Origin: Microbulbifer variabilis
GTDB taxonomy: Bacteria > Pseudomonadota > Gammaproteobacteria > Pseudomonadales > Cellvibrionaceae
Reading direction: 5' to 3'
Assembly: GCF_020524905.1 (NCBI RefSeq)
Contig: NZ_JAIVKI010000010.1
Location: 95,712 to 159,711 of the forward strand
DNA: 64,000 nucleotides
A program made the translations under genes and the position numbers. The notes below the pieces were generated by a model, which saw only the letters and a program-made list of their open reading frames with translations, had not been told where the DNA came from and did no database searches. Position 1 is the first letter of the stretch. Each line of letters opens with the position of its first letter. Shown piece by piece: positions 17,462 to 25,488 of this stretch.

Positions 17462-18479
17462 AAATTGGAACTAATGTAACAACCTTCCCATAATGCCAAG
17501 CCCAGGCTTGCTTCTTAGCTCCAACAATGTGGCCGCCAAGTCGAATCCCCTTCCCGAACTTTCAATTAATCAGATTTATCGTTGCATGGCTCCAGCAGTT
17601 CTCACCAATCAGCCTGCTTCCGTGCGCGAGAAATAATCACGATAAGCCCATCATTTGATTTCACAAAGCTATAAGCTTGCTTGTATAAATTAACAATGGT
17701 TCCTCTCACCTATAGCATAAATATCCTCGCTTCATCAGTGACGCACTGAGTCTACACAATGGTACTACGACTGAAGAAGTATGACTTATGGGGTAATATG
17801 TACAGGAAAACATGAATCGACTTTACCATAGGCTTCTCCGCGGCCCTGCTGGCATAGAGGTGGCGGCGCACCATAGCGCAGCTAGATCGGTGAACTTTAA
17901 ACCAAAGTAGCGCGTACAATAGATTTCTTGGTTGGGGATTCTTCCTCCTGGCCGCTACAGAAAGTCCCGCTTAGATCCCCAATCGACTACTCTATATTTA
18001 CTTTGATACGGCGGCGCCGACCTATACCCTAGACATCACTAACAGCGATGCGGCACTGCATCCACTGATGCCTCTCTGACGCACCCAACACAAAGACGCC
18101 ATCGCACTTGAGTATTTTCTTCATCACCCGATTGACAAGCTTGGCTAGTGATTTCCTAGGCTCGATACCCATCGAGTATCCTGCCAGAGTGTGTTGCAAA
18201 TTTTTACGCCCAAATTCAAGCCGATTCCCCTACAGCCCATGAAGTCCCAAAAAACCCATTGATACGCTGGGCCTTCACATTGGGAACAAGCTCTCGTAGG
18301 GTTGTCATGACTCAGTGGGAGGCGCATCCATTCAAAAAGCAGATACTAAAGAAACAGCCACTCAATGCGCGCGCACAGGTGGTAAACCTTGAAAAGTGGC
18401 ACAACAGCTCTCGGACTATAGTTATTCGATTGATAAGATTAGGGGTGTTAATTAAGACCTTAGGAGATTAGAGAAGCTA
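17462..18479. other. 1-kb stretch with possible degraded coding remnants
   Basis: No intact gene. Around 17920-18070 one plus-strand frame reads NRFLGWGFFLLAATESPA, stop, then RLLYIYFDTAAPTYTLDI...LHPLMPL, stop. That is more protein-like than chance suggests, but I do not recognise it. The rest has many stops in all frames. It may be a decayed gene. Confidence 0.3.
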
Positions 18480-18947
18480 ATGAATATTGAAACCGTTGTA
18501 ACAATCGTAGAAACTGTTAGCCAAGTTGCTGTAGTCATAACCCTTTTCTATCTAGCGATTCAAATTCGTCAAAATACGATTCAATCTCGAAGGTCTGAAC
18601 TGGATTTCGCAATGGAACAATCCGGATTGGTGAGAATGGCACTTGCCGAAAACTCCGAACTGGCTGATATCTGGCTTAAAGGGTCAGCTAATAGAAGAAT
18701 GTTATGTAAAATCGAAAAGCTCAGATTTGATTCACTAGTGAACCAGAGATTCTGGGTGTTATTTCATATGTATGATCGAACCGAAACCGGCTTCTTGGAA
18801 GAATCGTTTTGGGGTTACGCCTCGAAGCAGTTGGAGCAGCTGGTGGGAGCACCTGGGGTGCAGGAATGGTGGCAGGAAAATCTCCATCTTTTCCCGAAGC
18901 AGTACATCAAAGTAGTAGCGCGTCATGTAAGTATCGCATCCTCCTAA
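18480..18947 (+). CDS. Hypothetical membrane-associated protein
   Basis: Not recognised as a named family. It has 155 residues. The N-terminal segment ETVSQVAVVITLFYLAIQIRQN is one transmembrane helix ending in the YLAIQIRQNT motif common to many small uncharacterised membrane proteins of marine bacteria. A soluble helical part follows, with many aromatic residues (NQRFWVLFHMYDRTETG, VQEWWQEN). An AGAAG ribosome site lies a few bases before the ATG. It is isolated in the accessory stretch. Confidence 0.6.
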   Translation: MNIETVVTIVETVSQVAVVITLFYLAIQIRQNTIQSRRSELDFAMEQSGLVRMALAENSELADIWLKGSANRRMLCKIEKLRFDSLVNQRFWVLFHMYDRTETGFLEESFWGYASKQLEQLVGAPGVQEWWQENLHLFPKQYIKVVARHVSIASS

Positions 18948-19182
18948 CTTAGGTATCTGAAACTCGGTAAGGTTAACCCTGCGGGAGGTTTACCAGGCCA
19001 AGCTTACACCACGCTAGACAGATTTCCTTTCCCCCAGCGGTCGCAAGGATTTATGCCCAACACTCTAAAGAGTGACTGCTACACTTACAGCGGACTATTG
19101 AGCGCACCTATCAATTATAAAAGAAAGGGAAAAACTGATGATTCCAACAAGGCTGAATAAGCATTCCATTGTGAGTTTGAAA

Positions 19183-19776
19183 CTATAATGGGAATTTTTG
19201 CTTCTGTGACTTGGCTAGAGTACGTCCATTTGCTGTTAACACATAAATAGGTCCACCCCTCCCCTCAGAGCTTCTAACCAAGCCACGACCCACCAATCTA
19301 TCAATCGCATGAACTACCTCTTTTGAACCTATATTTGCTCCATTAGCAAGCCCAGAAACAGTTCTCCATGTGTATTTAGAATTTAGTAAAGCCTGAATTA
19401 TAGAAGTCTCATTAGATAAGGAAGAGGATACGATAGCTTGCGCTGGGTAATGCGAAACAACAGGCGTACGAGAGAACTCAAGGAAATCGAGCTCTTCCTC
19501 AACCTTTTTGTTACGCGTAGTCACAACCTGCTCTTCTGTTTCCTTCTCAACGATAGCTTCAACTTGCTCTACCATCTTTGCCGAAAATCCAGCACCTTTG
19601 AACTCACCAATTTTATCTAAATTTGAAAAAGCTAAACCCAAAGCGCCTGCAACTATCGAAAGCCCCATTTTAACTGGCAACTTTTGAAGTGTAAGATAAG
19701 TAGAAACACCAAGAAGGACTGAAGCCGATACCAGCTTAAATAACCCCTTTAAAATATCCACCCCATTAATTGCCAT
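19183..19776 (-). CDS. Membrane-anchored winged-helix protein
   Basis: A 197-residue protein of unusual layout. Two short hydrophobic segments (residues about 11-29 and 36-50) form an N-terminal hairpin. An acidic coiled-coil-like linker follows (VEQVEAIVEKETEEQVV). The C-terminal domain (about 125-195) resembles a winged helix: the helix pair YTWRTVSGLANGANIGSKEVVHAIDRLVGRGLV is followed by the wing SSEGRGGPIYVLT. The DNA-binding-like part would face the cytoplasm. It could be a one-component membrane regulator, or the fold could mediate protein contact. No target or partner is proven; the HNH pseudogene and DUF2971 gene follow upstream on the same strand. Confidence 0.6.
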   Translation of the reverse strand: MAINGVDILKGLFKLVSASVLLGVSTYLTLQKLPVKMGLSIVAGALGLAFSNLDKIGEFKGAGFSAKMVEQVEAIVEKETEEQVVTTRNKKVEEELDFLEFSRTPVVSHYPAQAIVSSSLSNETSIIQALLNSKYTWRTVSGLANGANIGSKEVVHAIDRLVGRGLVRSSEGRGGPIYVLTANGRTLAKSQKQKFPL

Positions 19777-19867
19777 AAACTATTCCATAGTCTCTCTGTG
19801 ACCAATCAAAATAGTTACTGATGTATCCAGGTCACATCAACCCAAATTTTCGCACAACTATTTCAAA

Positions 19868-20331
19868 CTACTTTACATAGATTGAGGTAGCAGGCTGGTA
19901 TGGGGGCAACCATTCATCGGGACCTTTGTTACCCTTTCTTAGATTGTGGTCTCCCTCGATCAACCAGAGGATAGCTGGGTCTTCAGCAGAAGTGGGGCGC
20001 TGTTCGCGAGACCAATTGGCACCGCCGCGCTTATGAACCCAGGCGAGTGGGGCCATATGCTCCACATCCAGGTCCGGAGCCTTTTGGAAAAACTGGCCGG
20101 AATAGGGGGGCCATCCACAAGCCCTACACAACGGCGCAGGTTTTTCATTGCTAAAAGTCACCGGAGCCAGGAAAAGGCGAGTTAGCAGTTCCTGGCGAGT
20201 GTTCTAACAGTTACCGTCAGCATCGAACCAACAGGGAAGCCATTATTGTCGGTCTCAGGCTCAGGCTCAGTTTGATAGCAGCCGCTATATATAGCTACCA
20301 GGGAAAGTAAACACATAAAATTCATAAACAT
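19868..20331 (-). pseudogene. Broken secreted HNH nuclease (lipoprotein signal + DUF1524-like domain)
   Basis: From ATG 20331 the frame gives MFMNFMCLLSLVAIYSGCYQ, a lipobox signal peptide. It then shifts frame near 20265-20275. The body reads WFDADGNC, TAG (20204-20206), NTRQELL, APVTF, CGWPPYSGQFF, LDVEHMAPLAWVHKRGG, LWLIEGDHNLRKGNKGPDEWLPP. This is the motif order of secreted HNH nucleases (W.D.DGNCQNTRQE, PYTG, DVDHMVPLAEA, NRSKGDKGPEEWLPP). The amber codon stands where Gln is usual (CAG to TAG). A 97-residue ORF (19868-20161) survives downstream. Both the frameshift and the stop argue for inactivation. Confidence 0.75.
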
Positions 20332-20359
20332 CAAAAAGTTAACCCAGAAATAAATACCT

Positions 20360-21334
20360 TTAAGTTCTTAAAGGTATTCCTGAGAAGCTTATTCTAGCCT
20401 CTGAATCATTAAATCCTCTATCTCTTAATTCTCTAGAGAATGCATGGTAAATAACCTGAGGGTACTGGGTGGGGCCGATTAATATACTATCTAGCACCTC
20501 GGAAATACTTAGCCCAGTTATCCCCATCTCTTCATCATTAACAAAGGGAAGTTTGTATACGATCTGAGGGATACCGTTAATTGTTTCGACATTATCAACT
20601 AAAAATTTTTCTTCTATGTCCATTTCAGGAAAATAAATCACCCTCCATTCCTGCTCTTCCTTGAACCCAGGATGTTTCAAACAGACAGTTAAAATGATCA
20701 GCGTCATTACCACAGATGACCACACAATATCTTCAGGCAAATTTTTTAAGTAAGTAATATTGTCTTCTATATTATTCATTATTTTATGCAGCTCCGCCTC
20801 CAGCTGTTCATTCGAATAATACAGCGCGGGACTTAAAATAACTCTCAGATTTTGAATTTGTGGGGGGTTATTAAAAACTAATGCTGCCTTACCTGTATCA
20901 CCACCATAAGCCCGCCACATAGAGAGCCTGCCATGCTGACTCTCTTCGGCTATATGAAGCGATATTGATGCAAGATACGTGTCGAGCCTAGATTTTTCCC
21001 ACCAATTTCTAAAACCATTTACAACACTCTGCCAAGTGTTCTCACCAATTTGATTCAAAATATTTTGAAACTTTTCACCATTTTCAGAATGATTAAGAAA
21101 TTTCGTGAACATATCAAAACCACGTGACACCTCCATGTAGTCATTCATGCAAGAAGGGCTCCTCAGCCACAATTCCTGACTTCGAATAATATTTAAAGCA
21201 TTTTGCGCAGAGGTATAATGAACAAATTTATGCGAATTCTCTGAAACTCTAGTTCGCCCCTCAACTACATAAGGTGCCAATATCTCTTCTAGCTTTTTGT
21301 ACATTTCTTGTTCTTCAGAATCCATCCAACTCAC
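20360..21334 (-). CDS. DUF2971 domain-containing protein
   Basis: A 324-residue cytoplasmic protein. DUF2971 hallmarks are the opening FVHYTSAQNALNIIRSQELWLRSPSCMNDYMEV (about residues 37-70), a central SMWRAYGGDTGKAALVF, and FKEEQEWRVIYFPE with the conserved E.EWR. The biochemical function of DUF2971 is not established. Members often occur singly in accessory islands. Three genes on this strand (19183-21334) lie close together but are not overlapping. Confidence 0.8.
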   Translation of the reverse strand: MSWMDSEEQEMYKKLEEILAPYVVEGRTRVSENSHKFVHYTSAQNALNIIRSQELWLRSPSCMNDYMEVSRGFDMFTKFLNHSENGEKFQNILNQIGENTWQSVVNGFRNWWEKSRLDTYLASISLHIAEESQHGRLSMWRAYGGDTGKAALVFNNPPQIQNLRVILSPALYYSNEQLEAELHKIMNNIEDNITYLKNLPEDIVWSSVVMTLIILTVCLKHPGFKEEQEWRVIYFPEMDIEEKFLVDNVETINGIPQIVYKLPFVNDEEMGITGLSISEVLDSILIGPTQYPQVIYHAFSRELRDRGFNDSEARISFSGIPLRT

Positions 21335-22045
21335 TCCTAAGATTAACAGTTCAGTTATTGTTATTTTCTGATATCAATAACTACTATACGATGTAACAAG
21401 TTTTTCCTATATCATTATGCAGCTGCTTAACTAACTTGACTATCCCAATAAACCCCATTCAACACACTTAACATCTACAAAACCTCCCCTACAAAATCGC
21501 TCCCGGTATCCCCAAAACGGCAGAGGTGCGAGATGGTTAGCGATCGGACAGCCACTGTTGGCTTTTATAGATAACAGATCGCCCGCCTCAAAATAATAGA
21601 TGGCAGAATAAATGGTATACGAACCTGAGTCTCCCTCTAATCCTAATCATTTCAGTGTGATTCCCGATACTGAAGTTGCGCTCACCAACTCTAGCCGAGG
21701 CTCCAACAAAAATACTAGTAGCGCCATCACCTAGTTCTCGCTCAGTTTTTGCCATGAGGAATAAGCGGCTTACCGGGCTACATTCCCGGTATCGCCGTTT
21801 ATGGTGGTAATGGCTGTAGAGCCACAGCAATCGGTAATATTGAGATAATCAGATGGCTTTGTGATTGCGCCTTTGTATTCGGCTGTTCTGAAATAATACT
21901 GTAACTACTAACCAGCAACTTAATATCACTTAACTCTGTGAAAGCTTGGCTAAAGTTACGAACTGCTGAGGGCCTCTATGGCCAGCATAAATCATCAGCC
22001 AATCGTATAGCTTAAAAGAGGTTGGGGGCTTTATAGGTGGGAAAC
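21335..22045. other. 0.7-kb stretch without a supported gene
   Basis: Several short ORFs, none with a ribosome site or recognisable family. It is the right part of the gene-poor segment before tRNA-Ser. Confidence 0.4.
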
Positions 22046-22070
22046 AAAAAAGCCCAGCATAAGCCGGGCT
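22046..22070 (-). terminator. Terminator after tRNA-Ser
   Basis: On the minus strand AGCCCGGCTTATGCTGGGCT folds into a 7-bp stem (22051-22070) followed by TTTTTTG. It lies 10 bp past the tRNA CCA end. Confidence 0.85.
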
Positions 22071-22079
22071 TTTAAAATA

Positions 22080-22167
22080 TGGCGGTGAGGGAGGGATTCG
22101 AACCCTCGATGCCTTTCGACATACACACTTTCCAGGCGTGCTCCTTCGACCACTCGGACACCTCACC
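22080..22167 (-). tRNA. tRNA-Ser (anticodon GGA)
   Basis: An 88-nt class II tRNA with encoded CCA. The acceptor GGTGAGG pairs with CCTCACC. The anticodon stem CACGC/GTGTG (one wobble) encloses the loop CTGGAAA (anticodon GGA). The long variable arm is TATGTCGAAAGGCATC. The T-arm is GAGGG-TTCGAAT-CCCTC. Confidence 0.97.
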
Positions 22168-22274
22168 AAATTGTCACCCCATTTGGGGCATCCCACTTCT
22201 CAGCGGGGCTCTCTCGCTGGCTAAATCTTCAAGTAAATCAGAGAGATAGCTGCTGTCTCGTCGAGAGAGCGCGC

Positions 22275-22303
22275 ACTTTACCCAAATGTTTATCGATGTG
22301 CAA
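22275..22303 (-). promoter_or_regulatory. Promoter of tRNA-Ser
   Basis: Minus-strand -35 TTGCAC (22298-22303) and -10 TAAAGT (22275-22280) have a 17-bp spacer. A GC-rich discriminator follows (GCGCGC), typical of stringently controlled stable-RNA promoters. Confidence 0.65.
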
Positions 22304-22306
22304 GCA

Positions 22307-22873
22307 CTAATCCGAATTCCATTGTGAAAAAAATTCTTCTACCGGTAATTCCGGAGCCTGCCGGGGGGCTTTATCAGGGGTTCCGCAGTAGATAAATCCA
22401 TCGATCCGCTCATTTTCAGCCAGGCCCAGACCTTGGGCGACCAGAGGATTACTCGCCAGGGGTCCGGTTCGCCAGTAGACACCCACACCCTCCGCATAAG
22501 CGGCGGTGAGCATCGCCTGCACCGCCCCAGCGGTGGACATATGCTGCTCCAGGTGGGGAACCTTGGGATGATCCTGCAAGCGGGTAATGGCCACAATAAT
22601 CAGGGGGGCACGCATGGGCATAGCGCGGGTGCGCTGACGCTGGGCCTCACTCAGAGATACCCCTTCTGACTGCTCGGCCGCTTTTAGGAAAATTTCCCCG
22701 AGACGCTCACGCTCTTGCCCTTCCACTAGCAGAAAACGCCATGGGTGTAGACCAGCGTGGTCCGCAGCACGCAATGCCGCGCGAAAAATATTTTGCCGCT
22801 GCTGCTTATTAGGCGCGGGCTCGATCAGCTTACCCGTTGAAACTCGGTTGTGCAGGGCACTCAGGGCATCCAT
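22307..22873 (-). CDS. Nitroreductase family protein (YdjA-like)
   Basis: An FMN-dependent NAD(P)H nitroreductase of 188 residues read from the ATG at 22873, with a GGAGAG ribosome site 4 nt upstream; the longer in-frame opening to 23032 is rejected. The family blocks are NRVSTGKL with the FMN-phosphate Arg, DHAGLHPWRFLLVEG, the dimer/FMN region MSTAGAVQAMLTAAYAEGVGVYWRTG, and the end GFIYCGTPDKAPR. The length fits the compact YdjA type (about 183 residues). Physiological substrate unknown. Confidence 0.9.
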   Translation of the reverse strand: MDALSALHNRVSTGKLIEPAPNKQQRQNIFRAALRAADHAGLHPWRFLLVEGQERERLGEIFLKAAEQSEGVSLSEAQRQRTRAMPMRAPLIIVAITRLQDHPKVPHLEQHMSTAGAVQAMLTAAYAEGVGVYWRTGPLASNPLVAQGLGLAENERIDGFIYCGTPDKAPRQAPELPVEEFFSQWNSD

Positions 22874-23114
22874 CGTTCTCTCCGGTAATTGTCTGAGTGC
22901 TGAGTGTACCCTAACCCCTCCATGTAGCGCATACGTACCCCCTGCATAAAAACCAAGTGCAGGCATCGGTTTTTTAGCAATCTGGCTGTTGTAGGAGTAC
23001 ACTTCGCCCAGTAAATCACTGCGCGACCACACGGGCCCAGAACTTTCCGGGACCGACCTGTGGCCTGCGCGCAGTTTGTTTATTACTGCTTAACGGACAA
23101 AAAGATAACCACAA

Positions 23115-24509
23115 ATGCAGGACCAGCTTGAGGGGAACAAAGGGCAAAGTATCAGCCCTCATTACTCGACCTATTTTCGCACCCTAATTCTTTTTGCGGC
23201 TGCCGGTACGCTGGCAACTGCAGTCGAGTGGTCGTCCCCCTGGCACCCGGACAAATTGCTCAATTTGGGAACCGCGGTCTTCCTGCTGTTTTACTGTGCT
23301 TTTGCCCAGTTTCTACTTTATAAGGCCCGCAATAAAAAGGCTTATAAAACCCGCCGCACCCTAACTTTTATCGATACCGTATTAGTAGGCATTACTGTCG
23401 CACTAGCCAATTTCAGTATGCTGCCATCTCTTTTGTTCATTACGATGGTGCAGCTCAATGCCCTTACCCAGGGCGGTGGCCGCCAGTGGTTTGAACACAA
23501 TACAGGCCTTTTAGTTGGAGTGGTGCTGGGTTATTTGATGCACCGGCCAGCGCTATTAATTAATGCCGATCTCACCATTAGCACCGTGAGCCTGATGGGC
23601 ATCCTTATCTACCTCTGTGCCTATGCTTTTTTTACCCATCGCCAGATCGGTAAGCTCAAGGAGGCCAACCAGTCCCTGGCGACAGAGCAACGTGTGAGCA
23701 AAATGCGCTCTTATAAGCTCTCCAAATACCTACCACAACGCCTGTGGCGATCGGTAACTACCGGCGATGAAGAAGCGCTGAATACTCAGCGGAAGCTGCT
23801 TACAGTGTTCTTCTCTGACATCAAGGATTTCAGCCAGCTTACCGAGGAGCTCGAGGCGGAAACTTTTACCCTCCTGCTCAACAATTATCTTTCGGAGATG
23901 GCCCGAATCGCCGGCCAGTACGGTGGCACTATCGACAAATTTATTGGCGATGCGGTGATGGTGGTTTTTGGGGACGATGAAAGCAAGGGCCCGAAATCCG
24001 ACGCGCTGCGCTGTGTGGCTATGGCCCTGGCCATGCGCAAGCGTGTGCGGGAAATGAAGCAGGAGTGGTATAACAAGGGTATCTCACGCCCACTGCAAGT
24101 CCGCATGGGCATTAACACTGGCTATTGTACTGTGGGCATCTTCGGCACAGCCAACTACCAGGCCTACACGGTTATGGGAACTCATGTGAACTTGGCTTCG
24201 CGCCTGGAAGGTGCAGCACAACCGGGGGAGATTCTGATCAGCCACGAAACTTGGGCAATGATCAAACACACAGTTATGTGCCGGGACAAAGGCCATATTA
24301 CCGTAAAGGGAATAAGCACCCCGGTCAAAGTCTATCAAGTCACCGACTTGCGCAAGAATCTGGGTGGCCAACAGAGCTATCTGGAGGAGCACGCCCCCGG
24401 CTTTTCCATGCACTTGGACCTGGATAAAATCCGCAACTACGACAAGGTCAAGGTGCTGCAATCCCTGGAAAAAGCCACAACCAGCCTTAAGAGCAAAGTA
24501 ATTATCTGA
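23115..24509 (+). CDS. Membrane class III adenylate/guanylate cyclase
   Basis: A 464-residue protein. About six N-terminal transmembrane segments (residues 18-175) are followed by a short linker helix. The class III cyclase homology domain covers about 225-420. The two metal aspartates are in VFFSDIKDFS and IGDAVMVVFGDD. The purine-selecting Lys is in TIDKFIGDA. The transition-state region QAYTVMGTHVNLASRLEGAAQPGEI has the conserved N and R. All catalytic positions look intact, so it should make cAMP (or cGMP) in response to a membrane signal. It converges with cyoD (33 bp apart) and is not part of that operon. Confidence 0.88.
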   Translation: MQDQLEGNKGQSISPHYSTYFRTLILFAAAGTLATAVEWSSPWHPDKLLNLGTAVFLLFYCAFAQFLLYKARNKKAYKTRRTLTFIDTVLVGITVALANFSMLPSLLFITMVQLNALTQGGGRQWFEHNTGLLVGVVLGYLMHRPALLINADLTISTVSLMGILIYLCAYAFFTHRQIGKLKEANQSLATEQRVSKMRSYKLSKYLPQRLWRSVTTGDEEALNTQRKLLTVFFSDIKDFSQLTEELEAETFTLLLNNYLSEMARIAGQYGGTIDKFIGDAVMVVFGDDESKGPKSDALRCVAMALAMRKRVREMKQEWYNKGISRPLQVRMGINTGYCTVGIFGTANYQAYTVMGTHVNLASRLEGAAQPGEILISHETWAMIKHTVMCRDKGHITVKGISTPVKVYQVTDLRKNLGGQQSYLEEHAPGFSMHLDLDKIRNYDKVKVLQSLEKATTSLKSKVII

Positions 24510-24542
24510 ATACGTAAATCACTCAGTAACCTGGCTCTACCA

Positions 24543-24878
24543 TCACATGGTTGTATGCATCCGCATTGCCAGGTTCCCCATAATCCAGGCGGTACCAAGA
24601 ACAATAATCAGCAGAATTAAAGTAGAAAAAAGGATTAGAGCCAAATTATCCCGCCCTTCCCTTTGCGTGGTCACATTTAAGAAACACTTAAGTTGAACTG
24701 CCAGCTGGGCCACTCCCAGTAATCCCACCAGCAATAGTACACTCTTGTTTTCTTTGCCCAGTGCAAGGACCGCCCAGAATGCGGCCAGTGTAAACACCAC
24801 CGAGAGAACATACCCTGTGAGATAGGTGCGCAGATGCGCGGCAAAACCGGATTTTTCAGCCATAGACCCAGCCACCAA
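24543..24878 (-). CDS. cyoD: Cytochrome bo3 quinol oxidase subunit IV
   Basis: A 111-residue protein with three transmembrane helices (about residues 17-40, 47-67 and 84-104). It is the small structural subunit of the bo3-type terminal oxidase. The YLTGYVLSVVFTLAAFW and QLAVQLKCFLNV blocks match CyoD. It overlaps cyoC by 23 bp. cyoE (haem O synthase), which often follows, is absent here. Confidence 0.92.
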   Translation of the reverse strand: MVAGSMAEKSGFAAHLRTYLTGYVLSVVFTLAAFWAVLALGKENKSVLLLVGLLGVAQLAVQLKCFLNVTTQREGRDNLALILFSTLILLIIVLGTAWIMGNLAMRMHTTM

Positions 24879-25482
24879 AATAAACCACCGAGAAAATCCC
24901 TATCCAAATCAGATCCAGGAAATGCCAGAACAGCGCCAGTCGCAAAAAGCGCAGCTTCACCAGATCAGTCATACCTACAGCCAGTACCTGCGCAATCATT
25001 ACCAGCATCCACAGACAACCAAAGCTCACGTGTAATCCATGCAATGGCACCAAACCAAAGAAACCGGAGAGATAGCCACTGCGCTGAGGCGTTCCCCCCT
25101 TTGCCGCCATATCGGAAAAATCAAGCAATTCCAGGGTAAGGAAGCCAAGTCCAAATAGAAGGGTCACCACCACCCAGAACAAAAAGCTACCTTGGCTGCG
25201 CTGGTGCTTCATGGTGATGGTGGCTATTCCCACCGTCAGACTGCTGGTAAGTAGAAACATGGTCTGTGCAAAGAGACTGCCGAAATCAAACAGTTCCCTG
25301 GGTCCCGGCCCACCCGCAGTGGCACCAATCATGGTGATATAAATAGCAAAAACGACCCCGAAAAAAATCAGGTCGCTCATCATAAAAACCCAGAAACCAA
25401 AGATCACCACGTCTGGGTCTTTATGAATGGCTCCAGGGCTCTCTCCCAAACCCTTATTTAGCGCAGATGAGTTTCCATCCAT
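24856..25482 (-). CDS. cyoC: Cytochrome bo3 quinol oxidase subunit III
   Basis: A 208-residue subunit III homologue with five transmembrane helices. Typical stretches are FGFWVFMMSDLIFFGVVFAIY (residues about 28-48), LTSSLTVGIATITM, and near the end GLVPLHGLHVSFGCLWM. It stabilises the oxidase core in the inner membrane. It lies 6 bp after cyoB. Confidence 0.94.
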   Translation of the reverse strand: MDGNSSALNKGLGESPGAIHKDPDVVIFGFWVFMMSDLIFFGVVFAIYITMIGATAGGPGPRELFDFGSLFAQTMFLLTSSLTVGIATITMKHQRSQGSFLFWVVVTLLFGLGFLTLELLDFSDMAAKGGTPQRSGYLSGFFGLVPLHGLHVSFGCLWMLVMIAQVLAVGMTDLVKLRFLRLALFWHFLDLIWIGIFSVVYFGGWVYG

Positions 25483-25488
25483 TGGTAA

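Noticed and set aside
20204..20206. Amber codon as a programmed recoding (suppressor or pyrrolysine)
   Set aside because: A frameshift lies upstream in the same gene and a Gln is expected at this place. A simple nonsense mutation explains it.
21588..21830. 80-codon minus-strand ORF in the gap before tRNA-Ser
   Set aside because: No ribosome site, unnatural composition and no motif.
14449..22167. tRNA-flanked prophage or ICE with duplicated att site
   Set aside because: The tRNA-Arg 3' sequence is not repeated at the right end; no integrase or phage genes seen.
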